64,000 nucleotides of DNA from Derxia gummosa DSM 723 (GCF_000482785.1 NZ_AXWS01000007.1:496001-560000), one strand, 5' to 3'. Positions 1 through 11,324 are shown, counted from the first letter of the stretch. Notes: generated from the sequence alone by a model not told the origin. A program made the numbers and translations.

Positions 1-731
1 AGCGGACCAGTAAAGCCTAGCTGAAATGCTCGCTCGGGCGAGACAACACCAATACCGACCAGACGCTGCTTCCAGATACGATTCTCGGTCAGCAGTGTTT
101 CGTATTCGTCGACATAGATCGGAAACCGATTCGTGAAGTCCTCGATAAAATCAAGCAGCGAACCTTCACGATTTCGGTTCAGTTCCTTCACGGCCTGTTC
201 GTTGCGAACCTTCGATGCCTTGTACTTGGGCATTTCATCGGGAAGATCGCGATAGACACCACCGGGACGGTAATAGGCGGCGTGCATGCGTGCGCCAGAA
301 ACGGCTTCGTACATGTCGAAGAGATCTTCGCGTTCCCGAAATGCATACAGGAAGGGAGCCATGGCGCCCACATCCAAGGCATGCGCGCCAAGCCACATGA
401 GGTGATTCAGCAGACGAGTAATCTCGTCGAACATCACGCGAATGTATTGCGCCCGCAGCGGAACCTCGATGCCCAGCAGCTTTTCAATAGCGAGCACGTA
501 ACCGTGCTCGTTGCACATCATCGAGACGTAATCCAGTCGGTCCATGTAAGGAACGCTCTGGAGAAAAGTCTTGTTCTCAGCCAGCTTCTCGGTGCCACGA
601 TGAAGAAGGCCGATATGAGGATCAGCGCGCTGGATGACTTCACCGTCCAGTTCCAAGACTAGGCGCAAGACACCGTGTGCTGCCGGGTGCTGAGGACCAA
701 AGTTGAGCGTGTAATTCTTGATATCTGCCAT
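1..731 (-). CDS. nuoD: NADH-quinone oxidoreductase subunit D (NuoD), 3' end cut by window edge
   Basis: Subunit D (49 kDa) of respiratory complex I, part of the peripheral arm at the quinone-binding interface. Only about 243 N-terminal codons are present; the family is usually about 417 residues. The start reads [20 protein letters not shown], the classic NuoD opening, with the quinone-site segment [13 protein letters not shown] near residues 12-24 and RGTEKL near residue 51. The ATG lies one base beyond the nuoC stop, so nuoC and nuoD are translationally close in a minus-strand nuoA-B-C-D operon. Nothing looks broken; truncation is only the window boundary. Confidence 0.97.
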   Translation of the reverse strand, partial: MADIKNYTLNFGPQHPAAHGVLRLVLELDGEVIQRADPHIGLLHRGTEKLAENKTFLQSVPYMDRLDYVSMMCNEHGYVLAIEKLLGIEVPLRAQYIRVMFDEITRLLNHLMWLGAHALDVGAMAPFLYAFREREDLFDMYEAVSGARMHAAYYRPGGVYRDLPDEMPKYKASKVRNEQAVKELNRNREGSLLDFIEDFTNRFPIYVDEYETLLTENRIWKQRLVGIGVVSPERAFQLGFTGP

Positions 732-732
732 T

Positions 733-1329
733 TCAGCGCCCCTGACCGTACGCTTCTTCACGAATGATGCGCGGAACGATTTCCCGCGGCTCGATCGTGA
801 CAGGCTGATAAATCACACGACGCTGCTCAGGGTCGTATCGCATTTCCACATACCCTGACACCGGAAAATCCTTGCGGAAAGGATGTCCGATGAAGCCGTA
901 GTCCGTAAGAATCCGACGCAGGTCCGAATGACCTTCGAAGATGATCCCGAACAAGTCGAACGCCTCTCGCTCGAACCAGTTGGCGGAACTCCAGACATCG
1001 ACCACGGAAGCAATGGACGGAAAATCGTCATCTGCAGCGAAGACACGAACCCGCACACGCCAGTTGTACTTGACGGACAAGAGATGACTGACGACAGCAA
1101 ATCGCGGCCCTTCGCAAGGCGCATTTCCATAGCTGTAGTAGTCCACCCCACAGAGATCGATCAATTGCTGGAATTTCAGCAATTCGTGATCGCGCAATGT
1201 CGTCATTGCCGCCAGATACTGACTGGCATGCAACTCGATGGTCACCTCACCGAGTGTAACCTTGCTATTGGCGATCGCGGTTCCGAGGACTTGCTGCAAT
1301 GTCTCATGCAGCCTTTCGATCTTGGTCAT
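733..1329 (-). CDS. nuoC: NADH-quinone oxidoreductase subunit C (NuoC)
   Basis: Subunit C (30 kDa) of complex I, a separate protein here rather than the NuoCD fusion of enterobacteria. I chose the ATG that gives [12 protein letters not shown] (198 residues), which matches betaproteobacterial NuoC N-termini. A TTG 15 bases further upstream (1344) is also open and would overlap the end of nuoB. The 30-kDa signature is visible in the C-terminal half: [24 protein letters not shown], followed by GHPFRKDFP. It lies between nuoB (4-base gap) and nuoD (1-base gap). No convincing Shine-Dalgarno precedes either start, which fits translational coupling to nuoB. Confidence 0.95.
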   Translation of the reverse strand: MTKIERLHETLQQVLGTAIANSKVTLGEVTIELHASQYLAAMTTLRDHELLKFQQLIDLCGVDYYSYGNAPCEGPRFAVVSHLLSVKYNWRVRVRVFAADDDFPSIASVVDVWSSANWFEREAFDLFGIIFEGHSDLRRILTDYGFIGHPFRKDFPVSGYVEMRYDPEQRRVIYQPVTIEPREIVPRIIREEAYGQGR

Positions 1330-1333
1330 GGCG

Positions 1334-1810
1334 TCAACGCGCAATCGTATTGGTACGACGAATCTTCTGATGCAGTTGCAGCACGCCGTAAATCAGCGCC
1401 TCAGCAGTCGGAGGACACCCAGGAACGTAAATGTCAACCGGCACAATCCGATCACACCCCCGCACCACTGAATAGGAATAGTGGTAGTAGCCACCACCAT
1501 TCGCGCAGGATCCCATGGAGATAACCCAGCGGGGCTCCGCCATCTGGTCATAGACCTTGCGCAACGCCGGCGCCATCTTGTTGCACAGCGTGCCGGCAAC
1601 AATCATCACATCCGATTGACGAGGACTCGGACGATAGAAAGTGCCGAATCGATCCAGGTCATAGCGTGCAGCGCTGGCGTGCATCATTTCAACAGCGCAA
1701 CAGGCAAGTCCAAAAGTCACTGGCCACAAGGAGCCGGTCTTGCCCCAATTGATGAGCTTGTCAACGGTCGTCGTGACAAAGCCTTCGCTGAGAATGCCTT
1801 CGATGCTCAT
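1334..1810 (-). CDS. nuoB: NADH-quinone oxidoreductase subunit B (NuoB)
   Basis: Subunit B (PSST) of complex I, carrier of the terminal iron-sulfur cluster N2 that passes electrons to quinone. The protein has 158 residues, the usual size. The N2 ligands are visible: the adjacent pair Cys37-Cys38 in [11 protein letters not shown], Cys102 in [20 protein letters not shown], and Cys132 in [12 protein letters not shown]. It is preceded by nuoA with a 56-base spacer and followed immediately by nuoC. All key residues are intact. Confidence 0.98.
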   Translation of the reverse strand: MSIEGILSEGFVTTTVDKLINWGKTGSLWPVTFGLACCAVEMMHASAARYDLDRFGTFYRPSPRQSDVMIVAGTLCNKMAPALRKVYDQMAEPRWVISMGSCANGGGYYHYSYSVVRGCDRIVPVDIYVPGCPPTAEALIYGVLQLHQKIRRTNTIAR

Positions 1811-1866
1811 ACATCACACCTCGTTTAGTTCCGCACGCGCTCCGCATTCGGGAGCACGCCGCAGAG

Positions 1867-2226
1867 TCACTCCCAGTCAAGCGCGCCGCGCTTCCATTCG
1901 TAGACGAAGCCGACAGTCAGGACGCCGAGAAAAATCATTGCGGTCCAGAACCCGACACGGCCGATTTCCCCAAGCGAAACAGCCCAAGGAAACAGAAAGG
2001 CGATTTCCAGGTCGAAAAGGATGAAGAGAATCGCCACCAAGTAGTAGCGAACGTCGAATTTCATCCGAGCATCCTCGAATGCTTCAAAACCGCACTCGTA
2101 GGGCGACAGCTTTTCAGCGTAGGGGCGATGCGGACCAAGGAGAGCACCCGCCAGCAAGGGACCAACCCCGACGGCAGCGCCGACGAGAATGAAGAGAAGA
2201 ATCGGGAAATAGCTTTGCAGGTTCAC
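1867..2226 (-). CDS. nuoA: NADH-quinone oxidoreductase subunit A (NuoA)
   Basis: Small membrane subunit A of complex I, first gene of the operon. With the GTG start at 2226 the protein is [12 protein letters not shown]..., 119 residues, the usual length. Three hydrophobic helices are evident (about residues 6-28, 62-80 and 89-108). The conserved loop [21 protein letters not shown] lies between the first and second helices. The frame remains open upstream to about 2286, and another GTG lies two codons before the chosen one, so the exact start is uncertain. The tRNA-Leu gene sits about 90 bases upstream on the same strand. Confidence 0.93.
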   Translation of the reverse strand: MNLQSYFPILLFILVGAAVGVGPLLAGALLGPHRPYAEKLSPYECGFEAFEDARMKFDVRYYLVAILFILFDLEIAFLFPWAVSLGEIGRVGFWTAMIFLGVLTVGFVYEWKRGALDWE

Positions 2227-2318
2227 GATCACGCAGCCGCGAGGGCGGGAGAAAGGGAGGTGAACTGAATTCGTCGCTGCGACCATTGCCTAGCTGGCAA
2301 GATGCGACGATTGACTTG

Positions 2319-2403
2319 TGGTGCCGACGGCGAGACTCGAACTCGCACAGCTTTCGCCACTACCCCCTCAAGATAGCGTGTCTACCAATTTCACCACGTC
2401 GGC
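2319..2403 (-). tRNA. tRNA-Leu, anticodon GAG
   Basis: Read on the minus strand the gene starts GCCGACGTGGTGAAATTGG and ends with an encoded CCA after CGTCGGCA. The 7-bp acceptor stem GCCGACG/CGTCGGC pairs perfectly. The anticodon stem CTATC/GGTAG holds loop TTGAGGG, giving anticodon GAG (reads CUC and CUU). The extra arm is long, as expected for a class II leucine tRNA, and the T-arm carries GTTCGAGTC. The gene lies between secG and nuoA, a position known from other betaproteobacteria, and may be processed from a transcript shared with secG or nuo. Confidence 0.96.
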
Positions 2404-2544
2404 ACGTGTCCTGCTTACGAGGAGCGGGTTGAATGACGCCTGGAAACTTCTAGACTGAGGTGTCTGCGGCGTCGACCGCTGAAAGAGCAATAGATAATAG
2501 CGTCTTTTTCTGCCTCGCACCAGCCGCAGACGCTTTCCCCTCGA

Positions 2545-2880
2545 CTACCTGGGGATATCCGTAGTTTTTGGCACAACAGGCTCGCTTGCGGCAGGCACTT
2601 GAATTGCCGCACCGGTCTCGCCCGACATCACACCACCCGTCGCCGAATCACCGCTGTTCGAAATCATCGCCAGCACGAGAGTGCAGACGAAGAAGACGGC
2701 AGCCGCGACCGCCGTGGAACGGCTCAGGAAGTTTGCGGACCCTGTGGCACCAAAAAGGCTGCCCGAGGCGCCACTGCCGAATGCGGCACCCATATCTGCA
2801 CCCTTCCCGTGCTGCAGCAGCACGAGAACGATGACCGCAATCGCAGCAGCCAGTTGAAGAATCATTACGACCGTTTGCAT
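2545..2880 (-). CDS. secG: Preprotein translocase subunit SecG
   Basis: Non-essential SecYEG channel subunit that stimulates protein export through the inner membrane. The protein has 111 residues. Two transmembrane helices are visible (about residues 3-21 and 52-72), separated by the diagnostic cytoplasmic loop LLQHGKGADMGAAFGSGAS and GSLFGATGSANFLSR. I chose the ATG at 2880 because GGAG lies about 10 bases upstream. The C-terminal tail is Ala/Pro/Thr-rich and divergent, as is normal. It lies downstream of tpiA on the same strand, a standard tpiA-secG pair. Confidence 0.96.
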   Translation of the reverse strand: MQTVVMILQLAAAIAVIVLVLLQHGKGADMGAAFGSGASGSLFGATGSANFLSRSTAVAAAVFFVCTLVLAMISNSGDSATGGVMSGETGAAIQVPAASEPVVPKTTDIPR

Positions 2881-2913
2881 TACCAATAACTCCAGAACTC
2901 TTTCGATCGCCGA

Positions 2914-3657
2914 TCAGAGCGCGGCAACAATCGCCGCAAAATCGCCGGCGACCAGGGATGCGCCGCCGATCAACCCACCATCGACATCGGACATGGCGAA
3001 AATCGAGGAAGCATTCGAGGCCTTGACGCTCCCGCCGTACAGAACCGGAACGACCGCGCCAGCGCTACCGAGCTTGGCGCGAATGGAGGCGTGGACCTCC
3101 TGCGCTTGCTCCGGACTCGCGGTACGGCCGGTGCCGATTGCCCAGACGGGCTCATAGGCAACCAGCACTTCATTGATGCGCTCGCCGAGCGCCGCCATGA
3201 CCGCACCCAGCTGACGATTCACGACCTCGAAGGCTTGATCGGCATCGCGCTCGACCAGCGTTTCGCCGACGCAGACGATAGGCACCAATCCAGCACCCAG
3301 CGCGGCGAGCGCTTTCGCAGCGACGATCTCGTCAGTCTCGCCATGGTATTGGCGGCGCTCCGAATGACCGACGATCACCTGACGCACACCCACCTCGGCC
3401 AGCATCGCACCCGACACTTCCCCGGTGAAGGCGCCCGACGCGGCATGCGCGCTCAGGTCCTGGGCACCGACGACGACCGCGCTTTTGTCCAGCGCCTGCA
3501 CTGCCTGCGGCAGATAGACGTAAGGCGCACAAACGCCAACATTGGCCCCGATTCGCGGCAGCTCGCGCACGGCGGCAAGCAATGCCTCGTTCGCGGCAAT
3601 CGAGCCGTTCATTTTCCAGTTTCCGACTACCCAGCGTGCGCGGCTCATGTTTGGCAT
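2914..3657 (-). CDS. tpiA: Triose-phosphate isomerase
   Basis: Interconverts dihydroxyacetone phosphate and glyceraldehyde 3-phosphate in glycolysis and gluconeogenesis. The protein is 247 residues, full length for the TIM-barrel family. Catalytic residues are visible: Lys15 in NWKMNG, His98 in GHSERR and Glu169 in AYEPVWAIGTG. The phosphate-binding GGS/GGA loops are near residues 208-210 and 231-233. The start could be the first ATG (MPNMSRARW) or the ATG three codons downstream (3648); both are compatible with the family. It heads the tpiA-secG-tRNA-nuo block. Confidence 0.97.
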   Translation of the reverse strand: MPNMSRARWVVGNWKMNGSIAANEALLAAVRELPRIGANVGVCAPYVYLPQAVQALDKSAVVVGAQDLSAHAASGAFTGEVSGAMLAEVGVRQVIVGHSERRQYHGETDEIVAAKALAALGAGLVPIVCVGETLVERDADQAFEVVNRQLGAVMAALGERINEVLVAYEPVWAIGTGRTASPEQAQEVHASIRAKLGSAGAVVPVLYGGSVKASNASSIFAMSDVDGGLIGGASLVAGDFAAIVAAL

Positions 3658-3866
3658 CGATGGAAGCCGACCAAGCCGGCTTCGAGGTAAGTATTCGAGA
3701 TCGGAGGCACATCACCGGCATGGCCGCTTCGAGGAGCAGTCACGCATCGTGTTACATGCGGCGGCGGATTATAGCGAGCGCAACAGGCCGCTAGCGCGGT
3801 ACCGTTGCCTCGTCAACGTGGGACAACGCGCATAAGCCAGCAGTCAGATTTCGCAGGATCGCGCGA

Positions 3867-3894
3867 GGGAATGGCCCGGCAAGCGGCCATTCCC
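3867..3894 (-). terminator. Hairpin downstream of pnp
   Basis: A perfect 10-bp stem (GGGAATGGCC / GGCCATTCCC) with an 8-base loop lies 10 bases past the pnp stop on the minus strand. No strong T-run follows, so termination may need Rho; the hairpin may also protect the pnp 3' end. The remaining sequence up to tpiA (3658-3866) must hold the tpiA promoter, but I see no convincing box. Confidence 0.6.
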
Positions 3895-3903
3895 GCCGAC
3901 CGA

Positions 3904-6021
<2,118 letters not shown>

Positions 6022-6118
6022 GTCTGTTTCCTTTCGCTAAACCCGCGGAATTCCGTGCGCCGCGGTGCGCACCTGCAAACGCCGGATCAGCGTCGGGACA
6101 AACGCGTCAGCCCAATGC

Positions 6119-6151
6119 AAAAAGCCCGCAGCGGAACACCGCAGCGGGCTT
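6119..6151 (-). terminator. Intrinsic terminator after rpsO
   Basis: On the minus strand AAGCCCGC-T-GCGG pairs with CCGC-A-GCGGGCTT around a 4-base loop, with one internal mismatch, and is followed by TTTTT. It lies about 50 bases past the rpsO stop and 100 bases before pnp, the position of the rpsO attenuator/terminator in many proteobacteria. Confidence 0.85.
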
Positions 6152-6199
6152 CGGCCGGACTGGTGCGATGCACCGAAAGCGATCCGGGAGGGGAAAAGA

Positions 6200-6469
6200 T
6201 TACTTGCGCAGACCGAGCTTCTCGATCAGGGCGCGGTAGCGGCCAAGATCCTTGCCCTTGAGGTAGTCGAGCAGCTTGCGGCGACGCGACACCATCTTGA
6301 GCAGACCACGACGGCTGTGGTGATCCTTGATGTGCGTCTTGAAGTGGCCGGTCAGCTCGTTGATGCGCGCGGTGAGCAGCGCGACCTGCACTTCGGGGGA
6401 ACCGGTGTCGTTGGCGGCACGGGCGTGGGCGGCGACGATTGCGCCCTTGTCGATATCAGCGACGGACAT
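6200..6469 (-). CDS. rpsO: 30S ribosomal protein S15
   Basis: Primary-binding 30S subunit protein that contacts 16S rRNA helices 20-22 and forms intersubunit bridge B4. The protein has 89 residues. The family core is clear: [20 protein letters not shown] (residues 23-42), [20 protein letters not shown] (51-70) and [13 protein letters not shown] at the C-terminus. The minus-strand gene precedes pnp. A -10-like TACACT lies at 6614-6619 about 145 bases upstream, leaving a leader long enough for S15 autoregulation, although I cannot confirm the leader structure. Confidence 0.98.
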   Translation of the reverse strand: MSVADIDKGAIVAAHARAANDTGSPEVQVALLTARINELTGHFKTHIKDHHSRRGLLKMVSRRRKLLDYLKGKDLGRYRALIEKLGLRK

Positions 6470-6810
6470 GGATGACTCCTGACTTGCGGACCATGCAGGT
6501 CATCGGGCTTCAGGCCCAGATCACCCAGCGGACGGTCCGTGTTGAACGAAAAAGCCGGCAAATGCGCCGATTGACCGCCCTCGACCGGCCACGGCCGAAA
6601 ACGGAAACCGCGCAGTGTAGTCGAAACCGGCCAAAGTCGCAGCCAAAGCTTGTGACATGCAAAGCGGCCGTTCTGTAGCGCTTTTCCCGGGTTGGTGTCA
6701 TGGGGGGTGGCACTAGCCTTCGCAGGAACCTTGATCTCCGTCCTGTCATGGCCTGGTTGTTGTCATCAGGCCGCCACTGCTGAACCTTTCCTGCCGGAAG
6801 GCATGTCCCC
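6470..6810. other. Intergenic region between rpsO (-) and chemoreceptor gene (+)
   Basis: This 341-base divergent spacer holds no convincing gene. Towards rpsO it contains a possible -10 (TACACT, minus strand, 6614-6619) and a GC-rich leader with short hairpins such as CGGC-gcattt-GCCG. Towards the chemoreceptor there is GGAAGG about 15 bases before the ATG and a weak 6-bp repeat GGCCTG/CAGGCC. I found no clear sigma-28 box. Confidence 0.5.
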
Positions 6811-8394
6811 ATGCGCAACAACCTGCCCATCACCCAGCGCGAATACGACTACCCGGATGGGCAGACGCTGGTTTCGACTACTGATCTACAGAGCCGGATC
6901 CTGTACTGCAACCGCAACTTCATCGAGGTCAGTGGCTACACGCGCGAGGAGCTGATCGGCCAGGAGCACAACATGATCCGCCACCCGGACATGCCGCCCG
7001 AGGCCTTCCGCGACATGTGGCGTTCGATCGGCAGCGGCAGTCCGTGGTGCGGCATGGTCAAGAACCGCCGCAAGAACGGCGACCACTACTGGGTGTTCGC
7101 CAACGTCACGCCCATCCTCGAGCGCGGCAAGATCCAAGGCTATGTGTCGGTGCGGACCAAGCCGACGCGCGAGCAGATCGACGAGGCTGAGAACCTCTAC
7201 GCCCGCATGCGCGCCGACGCCGCGCGCGGACGCCCGACCGTGCGCCTCGAAGGCGGGCATGTGATCAGCAACCGTCCGGGCGCCAGCCTGCTGCTGCGCT
7301 TCCAGACCTCGGTAGCGGCACCGATCGTCTCCGCAATGGGTGTGCTCGCGACGGTATCGGTCATCGTCGCGGTGCTCATGGCCGACTGGAAGACGGCGCT
7401 GGCCGTGGGGCTGGCCCAGCTCGCCGGCGGCTTTGCGGCGATGGCCTGGGTGCGCGCGCGCGTGGTGCGGCCGGTGCACAGCGCGATCGGCTTCGCCAAC
7501 CGACTGGCCGCCGGCGACATCGCGGTGCGCCGTACCGCGCGGCGGGACCACGACCTCGGCGGCCTGCACCGCGCGCTGCGCCAGCTCAACGTCAATCTCC
7601 AGGCCATCTGCGGCGACATGCAGCACGAGGTCGACAGCCTCGCCGCCGTGACCGAGCAGATCTCGCGCGGCACGGCCGACCTGTCGGCGCGCACCGAAAG
7701 CCAGGCCAGCAACCTGGAAGAGACCGCCGCAGCGATGGAACAGCTCAGCAGCACCGTCCAGCACAACTCCGACAGCTCGCGCGACGCCAAGCGTCTCGTG
7801 ACCGAGGCCAACCAGACCGCACAGGAGAGTGGCGCGACGGTCGGCCGGATGATCGAGACGATGCGCGACATCAACCGCTCGTCCGACAAGGTCGGCGAGA
7901 TCATCCAAGTGATCGAGGGCATCGCGTTCCAGACCAACATCCTGGCGCTGAACGCGGCGGTCGAAGCGGCACGCGCCGGTGAGCAGGGCCGGGGCTTCGC
8001 CGTGGTGGCGGGCGAGGTGCGGGCACTGGCCCAGCGCGCCAGCGGCGCGGCGCGCGAGATCAAGACGCTGATCGAGGAATCATCGGCCAAGGTGCACGAG
8101 GGCGAGCGCACGGTGGAAGACGCCGGCGTCGTCATGCGCGGCGTGGTCGAGCGCGTCGGTCAGGTGGCCGCGCTCATCACCGACTTCACCAGCGCGACCG
8201 ACGAGCAGTCGCTCGGCATCTCGCAGGTGGCGGAAGCCATCCAGCAGCTCGACGCGGCCACACAGAACAACGCAGCGCTGGTCGAGGAGTCGAACTCGGC
8301 CACCGACTCGCTGCGCGACCAAGCGCGCAGCCTGCGCGACACGATGTCGGTGCTGCGGCTCGGCAATGCCGACTCGCGCCGTGACCGCGCCTGA
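6811..8394 (+). CDS. Aer-like PAS-containing methyl-accepting chemotaxis protein
   Basis: Predicted energy or redox taxis receptor of 527 residues. An N-terminal cytosolic PAS domain (about residues 15-118) carries the Aer-type stretch [16 protein letters not shown] and RHPDMP, typical of FAD-binding Aer sensors. Two adjacent hydrophobic segments (about 168-190 and 195-215) form a hairpin anchor with no periplasmic domain. A HAMP-like linker follows, and then the signalling hairpin with tip [21 protein letters not shown] and [17 protein letters not shown] (about 370-415). No C-terminal CheR/CheB tether pentapeptide is seen (ends [10 protein letters not shown]). It stands alone; no che or flagellar genes are nearby. 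The FAD ligand is inferred from family resemblance. Confidence 0.92.
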   Translation: MRNNLPITQREYDYPDGQTLVSTTDLQSRILYCNRNFIEVSGYTREELIGQEHNMIRHPDMPPEAFRDMWRSIGSGSPWCGMVKNRRKNGDHYWVFANVTPILERGKIQGYVSVRTKPTREQIDEAENLYARMRADAARGRPTVRLEGGHVISNRPGASLLLRFQTSVAAPIVSAMGVLATVSVIVAVLMADWKTALAVGLAQLAGGFAAMAWVRARVVRPVHSAIGFANRLAAGDIAVRRTARRDHDLGGLHRALRQLNVNLQAICGDMQHEVDSLAAVTEQISRGTADLSARTESQASNLEETAAAMEQLSSTVQHNSDSSRDAKRLVTEANQTAQESGATVGRMIETMRDINRSSDKVGEIIQVIEGIAFQTNILALNAAVEAARAGEQGRGFAVVAGEVRALAQRASGAAREIKTLIEESSAKVHEGERTVEDAGVVMRGVVERVGQVAALITDFTSATDEQSLGISQVAEAIQQLDAATQNNAALVEESNSATDSLRDQARSLRDTMSVLRLGNADSRRDRA

Positions 8395-8410
8395 AGCGGC
8401 GTTGCCGAGT

Positions 8411-8444
8411 CCTGCCGCGCCGGGCAACTGACCGACCCGGCAGG
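8411..8444 (+). terminator. Possible terminator after the chemoreceptor gene
   Basis: The repeat CCTGCCG/CGGCAGG (7 bp) with a 20-base loop begins 16 bases after the stop codon. No T-run follows, so this is only a weak candidate. Confidence 0.35.
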
Positions 8445-8550
8445 CAAGCCGACATCGTCATAACTGGCGGTTGTTTCGAACTTGCCAGATAGAACTTCGT
8501 TGTCTGAAAGCGGCTCCGCATGATCCGGCCATCAAGACCGGAGTCCTTCC

Positions 8551-9567
8551 ATGCGCTTTCAGAACCTCAAGAAGATCGTCGTCGCGGCCGCCCTCGGCCT
8601 CGCCGCCACCGCGACCGCCCTCGCCGCCGACGCGGTCACGCTGCTCAATGTGTCGTATGACCCGACCCGCGAGCTGTACAAGGAAATCGACCCGGCCTTC
8701 GCCAAGGAATGGAAGGCGAAGACCGGCCAGGACGTGACCATCAAGCAGTCGCACGGCGGCTCGGGCAAGCAGGCGCGCGCCGTCATCGACGGCATCGAGG
8801 CCGATGTGGTGACGCTCGCCCTCGCCTACGACATCGACGAGATCGCCGAGCGCGGCATCGTCGCGAAGAACTGGCAGTCGCGCCTGCCGCGCAACTCGGC
8901 GCCCTACACATCCACCGTCGTCTTCCTCGTGCGCAAGGGCAATCCCAAGGGCATCAAGGACTGGGGCGACCTGATCAAGCCGGGCATCTCGGTCATCACG
9001 CCCAATCCCAAGACCTCGGGCGGCGCGCGCTGGAACTACCTCGCGGCCTGGGGCTATGCGCTGCGCCAGCCGGGCGGCAGCGAAGCCAAGGCGCGCGACT
9101 ACATCAAGGCGCTGTTCAAGAACGTCCCGGTGCTCGACTCGGGCGCGCGCGGCGCCACCACCACCTTCGTCGAGCGCGGCATCGGCGACGTGCTGCTGGC
9201 CTGGGAGAACGAGGCGCTGCTGGCGCTGAAGGAACTCGGCCCCGACAAGTTCGACATCGTCGCGCCGTCCACCAGCATCCTGGCCGAGCCCCCCGTGGCC
9301 GTGGTCGACAAGGTGACCGAGAAGCGCGGCACCGGCGCCGTGGCGAAGGCGTATCTCGAATTCCTCTACACGCCGCAAGCCCAGGACATCATCGCCGACA
9401 ACTACTACCGGCCGGTGGACCCGAAGGTCGCGGCCAAGTACGCGGCGCAGTTCCCGAAGGTGACGCTGTTCAGGCTCGACGAGGTGTTCGGCTCCTGGGC
9501 CGCGGCGCACAAGGCCCACTTCGCCGACGGCGCGAGCTTCGACCAGCTCTACACGCCCGGCCGCTGA
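8551..9567 (+). CDS. sbp: Periplasmic sulfate-binding protein, first copy
   Basis: Substrate-capturing component of the sulfate/thiosulfate ABC importer encoded downstream. The precursor is 338 residues with a Sec signal peptide (basic MRFQNLKK, hydrophobic core, likely cleavage after ALA at about residue 25). The Sbp/CysP signature is clear: [55 protein letters not shown] and [20 protein letters not shown]. It is the first gene of a plus-strand run sbp - hydrolase - sbp - cysT - cysW - cysA. A second, closely similar sbp lies 0.7 kb downstream. Sulfate versus thiosulfate preference cannot be read from sequence alone. The operon is probably under CysB-type control, but I see no certain operator upstream. 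Confidence 0.95.
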   Translation: MRFQNLKKIVVAAALGLAATATALAADAVTLLNVSYDPTRELYKEIDPAFAKEWKAKTGQDVTIKQSHGGSGKQARAVIDGIEADVVTLALAYDIDEIAERGIVAKNWQSRLPRNSAPYTSTVVFLVRKGNPKGIKDWGDLIKPGISVITPNPKTSGGARWNYLAAWGYALRQPGGSEAKARDYIKALFKNVPVLDSGARGATTTFVERGIGDVLLAWENEALLALKELGPDKFDIVAPSTSILAEPPVAVVDKVTEKRGTGAVAKAYLEFLYTPQAQDIIADNYYRPVDPKVAAKYAAQFPKVTLFRLDEVFGSWAAAHKAHFADGASFDQLYTPGR

Positions 9568-9601
9568 GCCGGCGCCAGCAAGAAGAACAAGGACGCCACC
9601 G

Positions 9602-10195
9602 ATGCGTACCAAGGTCCTCCTCGTCCCGGGCTGGCGCGATTCCGGCCCGGACCACTGGCAGAGCCGCTGGCAGGCGCGCTTTCGCGCCTTCCGCCGGCTG
9701 GAGCTGGCACCGGTCGACTGGGCCGAGCCGAAGCGCGAGGTGTGGGTCGCCGCCCTCGCCGCGAAGATCGCCGAACTCGGCGCGCCGGTCGTGCTGGTGG
9801 CGCACAGCCTCGGCTGCATCGCCGTGCAGCATCTGCCGCCGGCCGCGCTGGCGCCGGTGGTGGGCGCGCTGTTCGTGGCGCCCGCCGATCCCGCCAACCG
9901 CGAGCCGTTGGCCGACTTCGCGCCGGTACCGATGCAGCGCCTGCCCTTCGTGTCCAAGCTCATCGCCAGCAGCGACGATCCGTTCTGCCACGCCGACCGC
10001 GCCCACGCCTATGCCGATGCCTGGGGCAGCCGGCTGACTCTGCTGGACAATGTCGGCCACATCAACGCCGAGTCCGGCCATGGCGACTGGCCGGAGGGTC
10101 TCAAGCATCTCGAAACCCTCAGGCGCGAGATCGACTGGAAGACCGAGCCGCGCGGCGGCATCGCGCCGCCACGCACGCCCCGGACTGCCCTCTGA
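9602..10195 (+). CDS. RBBP9/YdeN-family alpha/beta hydrolase
   Basis: Small cytosolic serine hydrolase of 197 residues. The oxyanion-region motif VPGWRDSGPDHWQSRWQ is near the N-terminus, the nucleophile elbow is Ser69 in AHSLGC, the likely acid is Asp125 or Asp126 in SSDDPF, and the catalytic His153 is in GHINAESGHG. This GxxHINxxSG ending is diagnostic of the RBBP9/YdeN family, whose bacterial substrates are mostly unknown. The gene is placed 34 bases after the first sbp and 76 bases before the second, inside the sulfate-import operon. A role in releasing sulfur or ester-bound compounds is conceivable but is inference from position only. Confidence 0.88.
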   Translation: MRTKVLLVPGWRDSGPDHWQSRWQARFRAFRRLELAPVDWAEPKREVWVAALAAKIAELGAPVVLVAHSLGCIAVQHLPPAALAPVVGALFVAPADPANREPLADFAPVPMQRLPFVSKLIASSDDPFCHADRAHAYADAWGSRLTLLDNVGHINAESGHGDWPEGLKHLETLRREIDWKTEPRGGIAPPRTPRTAL

Positions 10196-10271
10196 TGCGC
10201 GCGATGCATCATCGGCGGTCCCCCGGCCGGCCCGGCCGTGCCGACTGAACCCTCGCAGACGAAAGCCCTTC

Positions 10272-11288
10272 ATGAAGCGACGCCACGCCCTAGCCCTCAT
10301 CGCCCTCGCCGCCGCCGGCAGCGCCCTGCCCGCGCGCGCCGCCGGCCCGACGACGATCCTCAACGTCTCCTACGACGTGATGCGCGACTTCTACAAGGAC
10401 TACAACCCGGCCTTCGCCAAGGCCTGGGCCGCGAAGCACGGCGGCGAGACGCTCACGATCAACATGTCGCACGGCGGATCGAGCAAGCAGGCGACCTCGG
10501 TGGTGAACGGCCTCGAAGCCGACGTCATCACCATGAACCAGTCCACCGACATCGACCTGCTTGCACGCAACGGTGTCGTGCCGGCCGAGTGGGCCAAACG
10601 CCTGCCCGACCATTCGGCACCCTTCACCTCGGCCACCGTGTTCCTCGTGCGCAAGGGCAATCCCAAGGGCATCAAGGACTGGAGCGATCTGGTCAAGCCG
10701 GGCACGCAGGTGGTCATCCCCAATCCCAAGCTCTCGGGCAACGGCCGCTACACCTACCTCACGGCCTGGGGCTTCGCGCTGCGCCAGCCCGGCGGCAACG
10801 AGGCAAAGGCCAAGGAATTCGTCGCCGCGCTGTTCAAGAACGTGCCGGTGCTCGACAGCGGTGGCCGCGCCGCCACCACCACCTTCATGCAGCGGCAGAT
10901 CGGCGATGCGCTCGTGACCTTCGAGAACGAGGCCGAGATGATCGCGCGCGAATTCGGCCGGGGCGGCTTCGAGGTCGTGTACCCGAGCCTGAGCATCCTG
11001 GTCGAGCCGCCGGTCGCGGTGGTCGACAAGGTCGTGGACAAGCGCGGCAGCCGCGCCGTCGCCACCGCCTATCTCGAATACCTGTGGTCGCCCGAAGGCC
11101 AGGAAATCGCCGCGCAGAACTACCTGCGTCCGCGCGACAAGACGGTGTTCGTCAAGTACGCGGCGCAGTTCCCGACGGTGAAGTTCTTCACCGTGGACGA
11201 GAGCTTCGGCGACTGGGGCCGCGCCCAGAAGGCGCACTTCGACGACGGCGGCAGCTTCGACCAGATCTACACGCCCGGCGGCCGCTGA
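10272..11288 (+). CDS. sbp: Periplasmic sulfate-binding protein, second copy
   Basis: Second sulfate-binding protein, also 338 residues, with a signal peptide (MKRRHALALIALAAAGSALPARA, cleavage about residue 23). It shares long stretches with the first copy: [33 protein letters not shown] and [10 protein letters not shown]. It differs in the ligand-proximal N-terminal segment. The frame is open well upstream, but the ATG at 10272 is the only start that yields a signal peptide. A hairpin follows, then cysT. Two Sbp paralogues feeding one permease suggest different affinities or substrates (sulfate and thiosulfate). Confidence 0.95.
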   Translation: MKRRHALALIALAAAGSALPARAAGPTTILNVSYDVMRDFYKDYNPAFAKAWAAKHGGETLTINMSHGGSSKQATSVVNGLEADVITMNQSTDIDLLARNGVVPAEWAKRLPDHSAPFTSATVFLVRKGNPKGIKDWSDLVKPGTQVVIPNPKLSGNGRYTYLTAWGFALRQPGGNEAKAKEFVAALFKNVPVLDSGGRAATTTFMQRQIGDALVTFENEAEMIAREFGRGGFEVVYPSLSILVEPPVAVVDKVVDKRGSRAVATAYLEYLWSPEGQEIAAQNYLRPRDKTVFVKYAAQFPTVKFFTVDESFGDWGRAQKAHFDDGGSFDQIYTPGGR

Positions 11289-11300
11289 GCGTGGGGGCAG

Positions 11301-11324
11301 GCGGGCGGAGTCGGTGCCGCCCGC
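11301..11324 (+). terminator. Intercistronic hairpin between sbp and cysT
   Basis: Perfect 8-bp stem GCGGGCGG/CCGCCCGC with an 8-base loop, 13 bases after the second sbp stop and about 85 bases before cysT. There is no T-run. Such hairpins after binding-protein genes commonly stabilise or partially terminate the mRNA, so that more binding protein than permease is made. Confidence 0.5.

Noticed and set aside
6712-6730. TGGCAC-TAGCC-TTCGCA as a sigma-54 promoter upstream of the chemoreceptor
   Set aside because: The invariant GG and GC are separated by 11 rather than 10 bases, and the -12 element is TTCGC instead of TTGC.
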